Shown: positions 34,868-43,349 of the stretch, one piece after another
How positions within the stretch are numbered: position 1 is the first letter of the stretch
Layout of the letters: every line of letters starts with the position of its first letter
DNA from: Variovorax paradoxus
Lineage (GTDB): Bacteria; Pseudomonadota; Gammaproteobacteria; Burkholderiales; Burkholderiaceae_C
DNA: 64,000 nt
Assembly: GCF_902712855.1 (NCBI RefSeq)
Contig: NZ_LR743507.1
Location: forward strand, 496,001-560,000
Direction: 5' to 3'
The notes under the pieces: model-generated
What the model saw: the letters and a program-made list of their open reading frames with translations, nothing else
What the model was told of the DNA's origin: nothing
Database searches by the model: none
Translations under genes and position numbers: made by a program

Positions 34868-36556
34868 TTACTTCGTGCCGAGCACGCCCAGGCGCTTGTT
34901 GATGAACCACTGCTGCGCGATCGACAGCACGTTGTTGGTGATCCAGTACAGCACCAGACCGGCCGGGAAGAAGATGAACATCACGCTGAACGCGAGCGGC
35001 ATGATCCACATCAGCTTGGCCTGCATCGGGTCCGGCGGCGTCGGGTTGAGCCAGGTCTGGAACAGCGAGGTCGCCGTCATGACGATCGGCAGGATGTACC
35101 AGGGGTCCGGTGCCGACAGGTCGGTGATCCAGCCGATCCACGGCGCGTGGCGCATCTCGACGGACGACAGCAGCACCCAGTACAGCGCGATGAACACCGG
35201 GATCTGGATCACGATGGGGAAGCAGCCGCCCATCGGATTGACCTTCTCGGTCTTGTAGATCCGCATCATTTCCTGCTGCATCTCCTGCGGCTTGTCCTTC
35301 AGCCGCTCGCGCATCTCCATGATCTTCGGGTTGATGGCCTTCATCTTGGCCATGCTGGCGTAGGCCTTGGCGTTGAGCCAGTAGAAGGCCGCCTTCAGCA
35401 GCACCACGAGCGCCACGATCGACCAGCCCCAGTTGCCGATCAGGCCATGCAGCTGGTTCAGCAGCCAGTACAGCGGCTTGGAGATGATCGCGAAGATGCC
35501 GTAGTCCTTCACCAGGTCCAGGCCGGGGGCGATGGCTTCGAGCTTCTTTTCTTCCTCGGGGCCGGCGAACAGCGTGCTGTTCACGACCTGCGTCGCGCCG
35601 GGGGCGATCTTGGGCAGCGTGGCCACCATGGCAACGGTGAACAGGTTCTCGCCCAGGTCCTTCACGCGGAACTCGCGGCGCAGCTGGTCGCTGACCGGGT
35701 CGCCCTTGAGCAACCAGGCCGACACGAAGTAATGCTGCACCATGGCCACCCAGCCGTCGTTGGCCGGCGGTGGCGGTTCGATCTTGCCCTTGGCGATGTC
35801 CTTGAAGTCGAGCTTGTGGAACTTCTTCTCGTTGGTGTACGCGGCCGGTCCGGTGAAGGTGTTCGTGCCGAACATGGTGCCGGCGGCCACGGTGCCGTGG
35901 CGCAGCAGTTGCATGTAGAGCTGCGCCTCGCGCGGCTGGTCGCTGGTGTTGACCACTTCGTGGCGCACGCCGATGGCGTAGTCGCCGCGGTGGAACACAT
36001 AGGTCTTGATGTACTTCAGGCCGCCGACGGGCGCGCTTTCGAAGCTCACCTCGAGCGTGTTCTGGCCGTCGGCCATCTCGCGCGGACCGGCCTTCGGCGT
36101 CATCGGCGTCAGGTGGTTGGGAAAGCGCTCACCAGTGTCGACCGTGTTCAGCAGGCCGGTCTGGGCGACGTAGCGGGTGGCGGGAGAGCCGTTCTCGAAC
36201 AGCACCACGTGCTTGGTGCGGTCGGCTTCGTCGTACTTCAGCAGTTCGAGGTAGTTGACCGTGCCGCCTTCGCTGTCGATGGTCGCCTTGAACAGGTCGG
36301 TGGTCACGTTGACCTGCTCGCGCGGCGCGGCCGCTGCGGCTTGAGTGGGCACCGCACCCGCGCTGCCGCCTCCGGATGCGGTGGGCACGCCGTTGCTGGC
36401 GGCCGGCGCATTGGCGGGAGCCGCAGCCGTGGCGGCGGGTTTGCTCGACGGCAGGAAGGTCGGCTTGTTGCCGTTGAAGACCTGCCATTGGTCCCACAGC
36501 AGCACCAGCGAGAACCCAAAAATCACCCACAGTATCGTGCGGCGGATATCGTTCAT
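34868..36556 (-). CDS. yidC: membrane protein insertase YidC
   Basis: Inserts and folds inner-membrane proteins, alone or with Sec. The 562-residue protein starts with a membrane anchor (ILWVIFGFSLVLLWDQW) and an Ala-rich linker. The large periplasmic beta-sandwich P1 domain spans about 85-350. The conserved five-helix insertase core (about 365-540) includes MKAINPKIMEMRERLKDKPQ and GGCFPIVIQIPVFIALYWVL, and the C-terminal tail INKRLGVLGTK is basic. The start overlaps the yidD stop by four bases. Confidence 0.97.
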   Translation of the reverse strand: MNDIRRTILWVIFGFSLVLLWDQWQVFNGNKPTFLPSSKPAATAAAPANAPAASNGVPTASGGGSAGAVPTQAAAAAPREQVNVTTDLFKATIDSEGGTVNYLELLKYDEADRTKHVVLFENGSPATRYVAQTGLLNTVDTGERFPNHLTPMTPKAGPREMADGQNTLEVSFESAPVGGLKYIKTYVFHRGDYAIGVRHEVVNTSDQPREAQLYMQLLRHGTVAAGTMFGTNTFTGPAAYTNEKKFHKLDFKDIAKGKIEPPPPANDGWVAMVQHYFVSAWLLKGDPVSDQLRREFRVKDLGENLFTVAMVATLPKIAPGATQVVNSTLFAGPEEEKKLEAIAPGLDLVKDYGIFAIISKPLYWLLNQLHGLIGNWGWSIVALVVLLKAAFYWLNAKAYASMAKMKAINPKIMEMRERLKDKPQEMQQEMMRIYKTEKVNPMGGCFPIVIQIPVFIALYWVLLSSVEMRHAPWIGWITDLSAPDPWYILPIVMTATSLFQTWLNPTPPDPMQAKLMWIMPLAFSVMFIFFPAGLVLYWITNNVLSIAQQWFINKRLGVLGTK

Positions 36557-36840
36557 GACGAAGACTTCTTGTCGGAGGAGAGAAGAGACGAAAACAGCGA
36601 TCCTGACTTGTCAGTGCGACGCTGTGATTTCGGCGGAACCGGATCGTGCCCGCCATCGCACCAGGGCTGGCAGCGCGCGATGCGATGCAGCGTGAGGTAG
36701 CTGCCCTTGAGCGCACCGTGCACCTCGAGCGCCTCGATCGAATACACCGAGCAGGTCGGCGTGAAGCGGCACGACTGGCCGAGCCAGGGGCTCAGCAGCA
36801 GGCGGTAGCCCTTCACGAAGCCGATCAGCAGGCGTTTCAT
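36553..36840 (-). CDS. yidD: membrane protein insertion efficiency factor YidD
   Basis: Small amphipathic protein of 95 residues that assists YidC-dependent insertion. The family signature is complete: GYRLLLSPWLGQSCRFTPTC, SVYSIEALEVHGALKG and RCQPWCDGGHDPVP, with three conserved Cys. The last 25 residues are Ser/Lys-rich and not conserved. It overlaps rnpA and yidC by four bases each, so the three are tightly coupled. Confidence 0.95.
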   Translation of the reverse strand: MKRLLIGFVKGYRLLLSPWLGQSCRFTPTCSVYSIEALEVHGALKGSYLTLHRIARCQPWCDGGHDPVPPKSQRRTDKSGSLFSSLLSSDKKSSS

Positions 36841-37259
36841 GGCGAGGATGAAGAGGAAGGCGCCGGGGAGGACGGGCGAGCAGGCCGCGCGGCACGCTCC
36901 AGCAACTGCTGGAGTTCGGCGCGCACCGCGCCCTTGAGCTTGTCCGAGGTGGCGCTCACGAATTCCTTGCGGTCGAACCCGGCGCGCAGACGCACCACGT
37001 GCGCAGCACGTGGCAAGGCGCCGCCCACGGCAGCGCTCACCGAGTAGATCTGGCGCTTGATGGCATTGCGCGTGACCGCGCGACGTGCCCAGCGCTTGGG
37101 CACCATGGCACCCAGCCAGACATCGTCGGACGCGAACAGCGGCTGTGCGCTCGATGCGAGATCGAGCGCACAGCGGTGCAATGCGAAATGAGCAGTGCGC
37201 GCCACGGTGGCACCTGCGAGGACGGCCTGAAATTGCGCGCGGGATTTGAGCCGCTGCAT
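36837..37259 (-). CDS. rnpA: ribonuclease P protein component
   Basis: Protein subunit of RNase P, which matures tRNA 5' ends. The ATG at 37259 gives 140 residues beginning MQRLKSRAQFQAVLAG. The RNA-binding signature region is KRWARRAVTRNAIKRQIYSV. A Pro/Ser tail of about 20 residues extends the usual length. An open frame continues upstream but without family similarity. It sits between rpmH and yidD in the conserved order. Confidence 0.93.
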   Translation of the reverse strand: MQRLKSRAQFQAVLAGATVARTAHFALHRCALDLASSAQPLFASDDVWLGAMVPKRWARRAVTRNAIKRQIYSVSAAVGGALPRAAHVVRLRAGFDRKEFVSATSDKLKGAVRAELQQLLERAARPARPSSPAPSSSSSP

Positions 37260-37360
37260 GGAAGCCGGGCCGTGCACGTCAAGGCCGGACGAACCGGAAG
37301 CGCTGGCTGCGGGCGCCTGCGCTGACGTGTCGGCTGCGGGCAACGGCAGGTGGGCTGCCG

Positions 37361-37495
37361 TCAGACGGCCAGGCGCTTGCGGCCCTTGGCGCGGCGTGCG
37401 TTGATGACGGCACGGCCGCCGCGGGTCTTCATGCGGACCAGGAAGCCGTGGGTACGGGCGCGGCGGACTTTGGATGCTTGGTAAGTGCGTTTCAT
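37361..37495 (-). CDS. rpmH: 50S ribosomal protein L34
   Basis: 44-residue, highly basic ribosomal protein. The sequence MKRTYQASKVRRARTHGF, LVRMKTRGGRAVINARRAKG, RKRLAV is diagnostic. It is the first gene of the rpmH-rnpA-yidD-yidC transcript and is divergent from dnaA. A 101-base gap separates it from rnpA. Confidence 0.98.
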   Translation of the reverse strand: MKRTYQASKVRRARTHGFLVRMKTRGGRAVINARRAKGRKRLAV

Positions 37496-37587
37496 GGTGA
37501 TTTCCTAATTCCCTGTTCGCGCCGGCTCTTCGTGCGGAAAGCATGAGGAACCTGCGGGGCGCCGGGGGAGCGGTATTGGGTTGGACC

Positions 37588-37602
37588 CAGGGGTAACCCC
37601 TG
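37588..37602. repeat. perfect inverted repeat CAGGGGTAACCCCTG
   Basis: 7-bp arms around a single base, located in the rpmH leader. It could be an operator or a leader hairpin; no match to a known operator is claimed. Confidence 0.6.
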
Positions 37603-37658
37603 AACTCCTACTCCGAGCGCCAATGAAGAACGCAAAGAGGTTTTCAGGGAAACCCGCA

Positions 37659-37664
37659 ATTATC
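37659..37664 (-). promoter_or_regulatory. probable -10 box of rpmH
   Basis: GATAAT preceded by TTTGC on the minus strand. This gives an rpmH leader of about 155 bases that contains the inverted repeat at 37588-37602. Confidence 0.5.
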
Positions 37665-37729
37665 GCAAACATTGGCCGCCGGAACAATCTTCGACTGGAT
37701 TTGCGGGCCTTTCGTCGCCATCGACAGCG

Positions 37730-37738
37730 TGTGGATAA
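37730..37738 (-). promoter_or_regulatory. DnaA box (exact TTATCCACA on minus strand)
   Basis: TGTGGATAA on the plus strand is the exact 9-mer consensus. It lies about 14 bases upstream of a TAGAAT -10-like box (37752-37757), where the -35 contact would be, suggesting DnaA autorepression of dnaA. Confidence 0.85.
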
Positions 37739-37779
37739 GGTTTTGACAAGTTAGAATGCCCGGTGCCTTCCAGCAGAGA

Positions 37780-37788
37780 ATATCCACA
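37780..37788 (+). promoter_or_regulatory. DnaA box with one mismatch
   Basis: ATATCCACA differs from TTATCCACA only at the first base. It lies 50 bases downstream of the exact box, in opposite orientation, within the dnaA leader. Confidence 0.65.
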
Positions 37789-37838
37789 ATACCTATACCA
37801 AGAAATGCCCGAAGGTCTCTTCACTTTTCCAAGCGTCC

Positions 37839-39218
37839 ATGTCCACTGACGGCATCGGCGAAAGTCTCTGGCAAGCCTGCGTCGACCAGCTCGCGCAGGA
37901 GTTGTCCGAGCAGCAGTTCAACACCTGGATCAAGCCCCTGAACGCACAGGTCGCCGACGACCTGTCGCGCATGACCGTGTTCGTCGCCAACCGGTTCAAG
38001 CTCGATTGGATCCGGGCCCAGTACGCCGGCAAGATCGCCGCCATGGCGGAGAAGATGTACGGCCAGCCGGTCGCCATCGAGTTAGCGCTTGCTCCTCGCG
38101 AAGTGCCCGTGCGCACTGCGCCTGTGGCGGTCATGACCGAAACCGACGTGCCGCGCGACGTGGCCGGTCCGGGCGAGGAGCCCGCTGCCGCGGGCTTCAA
38201 GAACCGGCTGAATTCCGGTCTCACCTTCGACACCCTGGTCGAGGGCACGGCCAATCGCATGGCGCGCGCCGCGGCCATGCACGTGGCCGGCATGCCAGGC
38301 CATCTTTACAACCCGCTTTTCATCTACGGAGGCGTCGGCCTGGGCAAGACCCACCTGATGCATGCTGTGGGCAACCGGCTGCTGGCCGACAAGCCGGATT
38401 CCAAAGTTCTCTACATCCACGCCGAGCAGTTCGTGTCGGATGTGGTCAAGGCGTACCAGCGCAAGACTTTCGACGAGTTCAAGGAGCGCTATCACTCGCT
38501 CGATCTGTTGCTGATCGACGATGTGCAGTTCTTTGCCAACAAGGACCGGACGCAGGAAGAATTCTTCAACGCGTTCGAGGCCCTGCTGGCCAAGAAGTCG
38601 CACATCGTGATGACCAGCGACACCTACCCGAAGGGCCTGGCGGACATCCACGAGCGCCTGGTGTCGCGCTTCGACTCCGGCCTCACGGTCGCCATCGAGC
38701 CGCCCGAGCTCGAGATGCGCGTGGCCATCCTGATCAACAAGGCGCGCGCCGAATCGGCCGAGATGCCCGAGGAAGTGGCCTTCTTCGTTGCGAAGAACGT
38801 ACGCTCCAACGTGCGCGAGCTCGAAGGCGCGCTGCGCAAGATCCTGGCGTACTCGCGCTTCAACCAGAAGGAGATCTCGATCGCCCTGGCGCGCGAGGCG
38901 CTGCGCGACCTGCTGTCGATCCAGAACCGCCAGATCTCGGTCGAGAATATCCAGAAGACGGTGGCCGACTACTACAAGATCAAGGTCGCCGACATGTACA
39001 GCAAGAAGCGCCCGGCCAGCATCGCGCGGCCGCGGCAGATCGCGATGTACCTGGCCAAGGAACTCACGCAGAAGAGCCTGCCGGAAATCGGCGAGCTGTT
39101 CGGCGGACGCGACCACACGACGGTACTGCACGCGGTGCGCAAGATTTCGGGCGAGCGCCAGCAGCTCACCGAACTCAACCAGCAGCTCCACGTGCTCGAA
39201 CAAACGCTCAAGGGCTGA
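37839..39218 (+). CDS. dnaA: chromosomal replication initiator DnaA
   Basis: AAA+ ATPase that binds DnaA boxes and opens the origin. The 459-residue protein has domain I (QLAQELSEQQFNTWIKPLNA), a short domain II linker, and domain III with Walker A GGVGLGKTHLMHAVG, Walker B LLLIDDVQFF and the Arg finger region. Domain IV ends with the DNA-binding signature GGRDHTTVLHAVRKI. The ATG at 37839 matches the family N-terminus, though no clear Shine-Dalgarno precedes it. dnaN follows after 95 bases. Confidence 0.98.
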   Translation: MSTDGIGESLWQACVDQLAQELSEQQFNTWIKPLNAQVADDLSRMTVFVANRFKLDWIRAQYAGKIAAMAEKMYGQPVAIELALAPREVPVRTAPVAVMTETDVPRDVAGPGEEPAAAGFKNRLNSGLTFDTLVEGTANRMARAAAMHVAGMPGHLYNPLFIYGGVGLGKTHLMHAVGNRLLADKPDSKVLYIHAEQFVSDVVKAYQRKTFDEFKERYHSLDLLLIDDVQFFANKDRTQEEFFNAFEALLAKKSHIVMTSDTYPKGLADIHERLVSRFDSGLTVAIEPPELEMRVAILINKARAESAEMPEEVAFFVAKNVRSNVRELEGALRKILAYSRFNQKEISIALAREALRDLLSIQNRQISVENIQKTVADYYKIKVADMYSKKRPASIARPRQIAMYLAKELTQKSLPEIGELFGGRDHTTVLHAVRKISGERQQLTELNQQLHVLEQTLKG

Positions 39219-39313
39219 AGAAGAAGCCGGATGTCGTCGAGGGTGGCCGTCGCGACAGCGGAGAATGGCGCCCTTACAAGCTGATTCAAAGAGATAGAGA
39301 AGAGGAAGAAGAC

Positions 39314-40420
39314 ATGATCGTTTTGAAGGCAAACCAAGACAAAGTCCTCGCCGCGCTGCAGTCGGTGGCGGGCATCGTGGAGCGGCGTCACACCTTGCCT
39401 ATCCTGGCGAACGTGCTGATTCGCAAGACCGGCGGCCAGCTGCAGCTGACCACCAGCGACCTCGAGATCCAGATCCGCACCACCGCCGAACTCGGCGGCG
39501 ACGAAGGCAACTTCACCACCACCATCGGCGCGCGCAAGCTCATCGACATCCTGCGCACCATGCCGGCCGACCAGACCGTGAGCCTCGAGTCGAGCGCCAG
39601 CAAGCTGGTGCTCAAGGGCGGCAAGAGCCGCTTCACGCTGCAGTCGCTGCCCGCCGAAGACTTCCCGCTGGTGCAGGAAGCCGCCAACTTCGGGCCGGTG
39701 TTCAGCGTGCCGCAGAAGACGCTGAAGGACCTGCTCTCGCAGGTCTCGTTCGCGATGGCCGTGCACGACATCCGCTACTACCTCAACGGCATCCTGTTCG
39801 TGGCCGAAGGCAAGCAGCTGAGCCTGGTGGCCACCGACGGCCACCGCCTGGCGTTCTCGTCGGCCACGCTCGACGTCGAAGTGCCGCGCCAGGAAGTCAT
39901 CCTGCCGCGCAAGACCGTGCTCGAGATGCAGCGCCTGCTGTCCGACGCCGAAGGCGCCATCGAGATGCAGTTCGCGAACAACCAGGCCAAGTTCAGCTTC
40001 GGCGGCATGGAGTTCGTCACCAAGCTGGTCGAGGGCAAGTTCCCCGACTACAACCGCGTCATTCCGAAGAACCACAAGAACACGGTCACGCTGGGCCGCG
40101 CGCCGCTGCTGGCCAGCCTGCAGCGCACCGCCATCCTGACCAGCGAGAAGTTCAAGGGCGTGCGACTGAACATCGAACCGGGGACGCTGCGCATCGCGTC
40201 GAACAACGCCGAGCAGGAAGAAGCCCAGGACGAACTCGACATCGACTACGGTGGCGACTCCATCGAGATCGGCTTCAACGTGACCTACCTGATCGACGCG
40301 CTCTCGAACATGGACCAAGACATGGTCAAGCTCGACCTGGCCGACTCCAACAGCTCGGCGCTGCTGACCATTCCCGAGAACGCATCCTTCAAGTACGTCG
40401 TCATGCCGATGCGGATCTGA
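39314..40420 (+). CDS. dnaN: DNA polymerase III beta sliding clamp
   Basis: Ring-shaped processivity factor. The ATG at 39314 (MIVLKANQDKVLAALQSVAG) follows AGAGGAAGAA. The 368 residues form three homologous clamp domains. Recognisable segments are RRHTLPILANVLI, SLVATDGHRLAFSSA, GKFPDYNRVIPKN and the end YVVMPMRI. recF, which follows dnaN in many bacteria, is missing; gyrB comes next. Confidence 0.98.
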   Translation: MIVLKANQDKVLAALQSVAGIVERRHTLPILANVLIRKTGGQLQLTTSDLEIQIRTTAELGGDEGNFTTTIGARKLIDILRTMPADQTVSLESSASKLVLKGGKSRFTLQSLPAEDFPLVQEAANFGPVFSVPQKTLKDLLSQVSFAMAVHDIRYYLNGILFVAEGKQLSLVATDGHRLAFSSATLDVEVPRQEVILPRKTVLEMQRLLSDAEGAIEMQFANNQAKFSFGGMEFVTKLVEGKFPDYNRVIPKNHKNTVTLGRAPLLASLQRTAILTSEKFKGVRLNIEPGTLRIASNNAEQEEAQDELDIDYGGDSIEIGFNVTYLIDALSNMDQDMVKLDLADSNSSALLTIPENASFKYVVMPMRI

Positions 40421-40452
40421 CGAGTCAGACAACACAGCGCCTTGCGCACACG

Positions 40453-40475
40453 ACCCGCGGCCCTCCGCGGGTTTG
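40453..40475 (+). terminator. weak terminator-like hairpin after dnaN
   Basis: ACCCGCGG/CCGCGGGT with loop CCCT, followed by only TTT. It may attenuate read-through from dnaA-dnaN into gyrB. Confidence 0.4.
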
Positions 40476-40555
40476 CGCTTTCAAGAGGCGGTGAAACGAG
40501 TTCTTGAGAGCCCGAAAAATCACGCCGACGGCGTGAGAGACAGAGGAATATCCGA

Positions 40556-43180
40556 ATGAGTGCTGAAGAAAACAAGCCTGAAGTCCCGCACACCGAGCCG
40601 GTCTACACCCCGGAGGTCCAGGTCGTGCCGCCCGAGGTCATCGCCGCCGCCGACACCAGCTACGGCGAAGGCTCGATCACGATCCTCGAAGGGCTTGAAG
40701 CCGTGCGCAAGCGCCCGGGGATGTACATCGGCGACACCTCCGACGGCACGGGCCTGCATCACCTGGTGTTCGAGGTCGTGGACAACTCCATCGACGAGGC
40801 GCTCGCGGGCCACTGCGACGACATCGTGGTGACCATCCACACCGACAACTCCATCAGCGTCACCGACAACGGCCGCGGCATTCCCACCGGCGTGAAGATG
40901 GACGACAAGCACGAGCCCAAGCGCTCGGCCGCGGAAATCGCGCTGACCGAACTGCACGCCGGCGGCAAGTTCAACCAGAACAGCTACAAGGTGTCGGGCG
41001 GCCTGCACGGCGTGGGCGTGTCCTGCGTGAACGCGCTGAGCGTCATGTTGCGCCTGGTGGTTCGCCGCGAAGGCAAGATCCACGAACTGCAGTTCAGCCG
41101 CGGCTTCGTCCAGGACCGCCTGCTCGAGACGGTGCAGGGCGTCGAGGTGTCGCCCATGAAGATCATCGGCGACACCGACAAGCGCGGCACCGAGGTGCAC
41201 TTCCTGCCGGACACCGAGATCTTCAAGGAGAACTCGGACTTCCACTACGAGATCCTCAGCAAGCGCCTGCGCGAACTGAGCTTCCTGAACAACGGCGTGC
41301 GCATCCGCCTGAAGGACGAGCGCACCGGCAAGGAAGACGACTTCTCCGGTGCCGGCGGCGTGCGCGGCTTCGTGGAGTTCATCAACAAGGGCAAGACCGT
41401 CCTGCACCCGAACTCGTTCTACGCCGAAGGCGAACGCCCGGCCGACACCTACGGCGGCATTCCGGGAACGCACATCGGCGTCGAAGTGGCGATGCAGTGG
41501 AACAGCGGCTACAACGAGCAGGTGCTGTGCTTCACCAACAACATCCCGCAGCGTGACGGCGGCACCCACCTCACCGGGCTGCGCGCCGCGATGACGCGCG
41601 TCATCAACAAGTACATCGAAGAGAACGAACTGGCCAAGAAGGCCAAGGTCGAGGTCTCGGGCGACGACATGCGCGAAGGCCTGTGCTGCGTGCTGAGCGT
41701 GAAGGTGCCGGAGCCCAAGTTCTCGAGCCAGACCAAGGACAAGCTGGTCTCCAGCGAAGTGCGAGCGCCGGTGGAAGACATCGTCGGCCGCCTGCTGACC
41801 GACTACCTGCAGGAGCGCCCGAACGACGCCAAGATCATCTGCGGCAAGATCATCGAGGCGGCCCGCGCCCGCGAAGCGGCCCGCAAGGCCCGCGAGATGA
41901 CGCGCCGCAAGGGCGTGCTCGACGGCATGGGCCTGCCCGGCAAGCTCGCCGACTGCCAGGAGAAGGACCCGGCACTGTGCGAGGTCTACCTGGTGGAGGG
42001 CGACTCCGCCGGCGGCTCCGCCAAGCAGGGCCGCGACCGGAAGTTCCAGGCCATCCTGCCGCTGCGCGGCAAGATCCTGAACGTCGAGAAGGCGCGCTAC
42101 GAGAAGCTGCTGACCAGCAACGAAATCCTGACCATGATCACCGCCCTGGGCACCGGCATCGGCCGCGCCGGCGCGAGCACGGCGGGCGGCGGCGCGGACG
42201 ACTTCAACGTCGCCAAGCTGCGCTACCACCGCATCATCATCATGACCGACGCCGACGTCGACGGCGCCCACATCCGCACGCTGCTGCTCACGTTCTTCTA
42301 CCGCCAGATGCCCGAGCTGGTCGAGCGCGGCCACATCTACATCGCGCAGCCGCCGCTGTACAAGGTGAAGGTCGGCAAGGAAGAGCAATACCTGAAGGAC
42401 GGTCCCGCGCTCGACGCCTTCCTGCTCAAGGTGGCGCTGAAGGATGCACGCATCGAGACCGGCGGCGCCGGCTCGACCACGCTCGCCGGCGACACCCTGG
42501 CCGAGCTGGCGCGCAAGCACCAGGTGGCCGAGGCCGTCATCGCGCGCCTGCGCAACTTCATGGACGCCGAGGCGCTGCGCGCCATCGCCGACGGCGTGGC
42601 GCTCGACCTCGACACCACCCCGGCCGCCGAGGCATCGGCCGTGGCGCTGCAGGCCAAGCTGCGCGAGCTCAACACGACCGGCGTGCCCGCCGAGGTGAGC
42701 AGCGAGTTCGACGCCCGCACCGACAAGCCGCTGCTGCGCATCAGCCGCCGCCATCACGGCAACATCAAGAGCAGCGTGCTCACGCAGGACTTCGTGCACG
42801 GCGCCGACTACGCGGCCCTGGCCGAAGCCGCCAACACCTTCCGCGGGCTGCTGAGCACCGAAGGCGCGCTGGTCAAGCGCGGCGAGGGCGAACGCGCCAA
42901 GGAAGAGAAGGTCGACGACTTCCGCCAGGCCATGAAGTGGCTGATCGGCGAAGCCGAACGCGCCACCTCGCGCCAGCGCTACAAGGGCCTGGGCGAGATG
43001 AACCCCGAACAGCTGTGGGAAACCACCATGGACCCGAACGTGCGGCGCCTGCTGCGCGTGCAGATCGACGACGCGATCGAAGCCGACCGCGTGTTCACGA
43101 TGCTGATGGGCGACGAGGTGGAGCCGCGCCGCGAGTTCATCGAGCAGAACGCGCTGCGCGCGGCGAACATCGACGTGTAG
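40556..43180 (+). CDS. gyrB: DNA gyrase subunit B
   Basis: ATPase subunit of the type IIA topoisomerase that introduces negative supercoils. The 874-residue protein has the GHKL ATPase (VRKRPGMYIGDT, VVDNSIDEALAG, DNGRGIP, GGLHGVGVSCVNALS), the transducer domain, and the TOPRIM domain (YLVEGDSAGGSAKQGRDR, MTDADVDGAHIR). The C-terminal region has the insert typical of Proteobacteria and the end RRLLRVQI. The first 30 residues are a Pro/Glu-rich extension. A strong terminator follows. Confidence 0.98.
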   Translation: MSAEENKPEVPHTEPVYTPEVQVVPPEVIAAADTSYGEGSITILEGLEAVRKRPGMYIGDTSDGTGLHHLVFEVVDNSIDEALAGHCDDIVVTIHTDNSISVTDNGRGIPTGVKMDDKHEPKRSAAEIALTELHAGGKFNQNSYKVSGGLHGVGVSCVNALSVMLRLVVRREGKIHELQFSRGFVQDRLLETVQGVEVSPMKIIGDTDKRGTEVHFLPDTEIFKENSDFHYEILSKRLRELSFLNNGVRIRLKDERTGKEDDFSGAGGVRGFVEFINKGKTVLHPNSFYAEGERPADTYGGIPGTHIGVEVAMQWNSGYNEQVLCFTNNIPQRDGGTHLTGLRAAMTRVINKYIEENELAKKAKVEVSGDDMREGLCCVLSVKVPEPKFSSQTKDKLVSSEVRAPVEDIVGRLLTDYLQERPNDAKIICGKIIEAARAREAARKAREMTRRKGVLDGMGLPGKLADCQEKDPALCEVYLVEGDSAGGSAKQGRDRKFQAILPLRGKILNVEKARYEKLLTSNEILTMITALGTGIGRAGASTAGGGADDFNVAKLRYHRIIIMTDADVDGAHIRTLLLTFFYRQMPELVERGHIYIAQPPLYKVKVGKEEQYLKDGPALDAFLLKVALKDARIETGGAGSTTLAGDTLAELARKHQVAEAVIARLRNFMDAEALRAIADGVALDLDTTPAAEASAVALQAKLRELNTTGVPAEVSSEFDARTDKPLLRISRRHHGNIKSSVLTQDFVHGADYAALAEAANTFRGLLSTEGALVKRGEGERAKEEKVDDFRQAMKWLIGEAERATSRQRYKGLGEMNPEQLWETTMDPNVRRLLRVQIDDAIEADRVFTMLMGDEVEPRREFIEQNALRAANIDV

Positions 43181-43230
43181 TCCGTCCGCCGGCCGCTCGG
43201 TCCGCTTCCGCGAACCTTCGCATTCATTCG

Positions 43231-43256
43231 AAACGCCCGGCCCCGCCGGGCGTTTT
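43231..43256. terminator. intrinsic terminator after gyrB
   Basis: CGCCCGGC/GCCGGGCG with loop CCC, flanked by AAA on the left and TTTT on the right. It insulates the ATPase cassette that follows from gyrB transcription. Confidence 0.85.
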
Positions 43257-43285
43257 GCCTTGTGCGTCCAAAGCGCCACCGCGCC

Positions 43286-43314
43286 TTCGGACCGTCAAGG
43301 CCGTGAGGCAGAAT
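43286..43314 (+). promoter_or_regulatory. possible promoter of the triple-ATPase operon
   Basis: TTCGGA (43286-43291) and CAGAAT (43309-43314) are 17 bases apart, between the gyrB terminator and the first ATPase gene. Both boxes are imperfect. Confidence 0.35.
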
Positions 43315-43349
43315 CTGCGCCAATTTCGTCTGCGCACAGGACCTCTCCC

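Larger units (their letters stand above)
37496..37838. other. rpmH-dnaA intergenic region, candidate origin neighbourhood
   Basis: This 343-base divergent gap holds one exact DnaA box, one box with a single mismatch, a perfect short inverted repeat and outward promoters. Chromosome origins often lie next to dnaA in this gene order. Only two boxes and no clear AT-rich unwinding tract are visible, so this may be only the autoregulated dnaA promoter, with oriC elsewhere. Confidence 0.45.

Noticed and set aside
36837..37544. Longer rnpA reading up to 37544
   Set aside because: The extension overlaps rpmH in another frame and has no similarity to RNase P protein; ATG 37259 matches the family start.
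40520..43279. A 919-codon minus-strand open frame opposite gyrB
   Set aside because: Shadow of gyrB codon bias; no family similarity or ribosome binding site.
43260..43349. TTG at 43260 as the start of ATPase A
   Set aside because: It follows the gyrB terminator by only three bases and precedes the likely promoter; the intervening residues are not like the N-termini of the sister genes.
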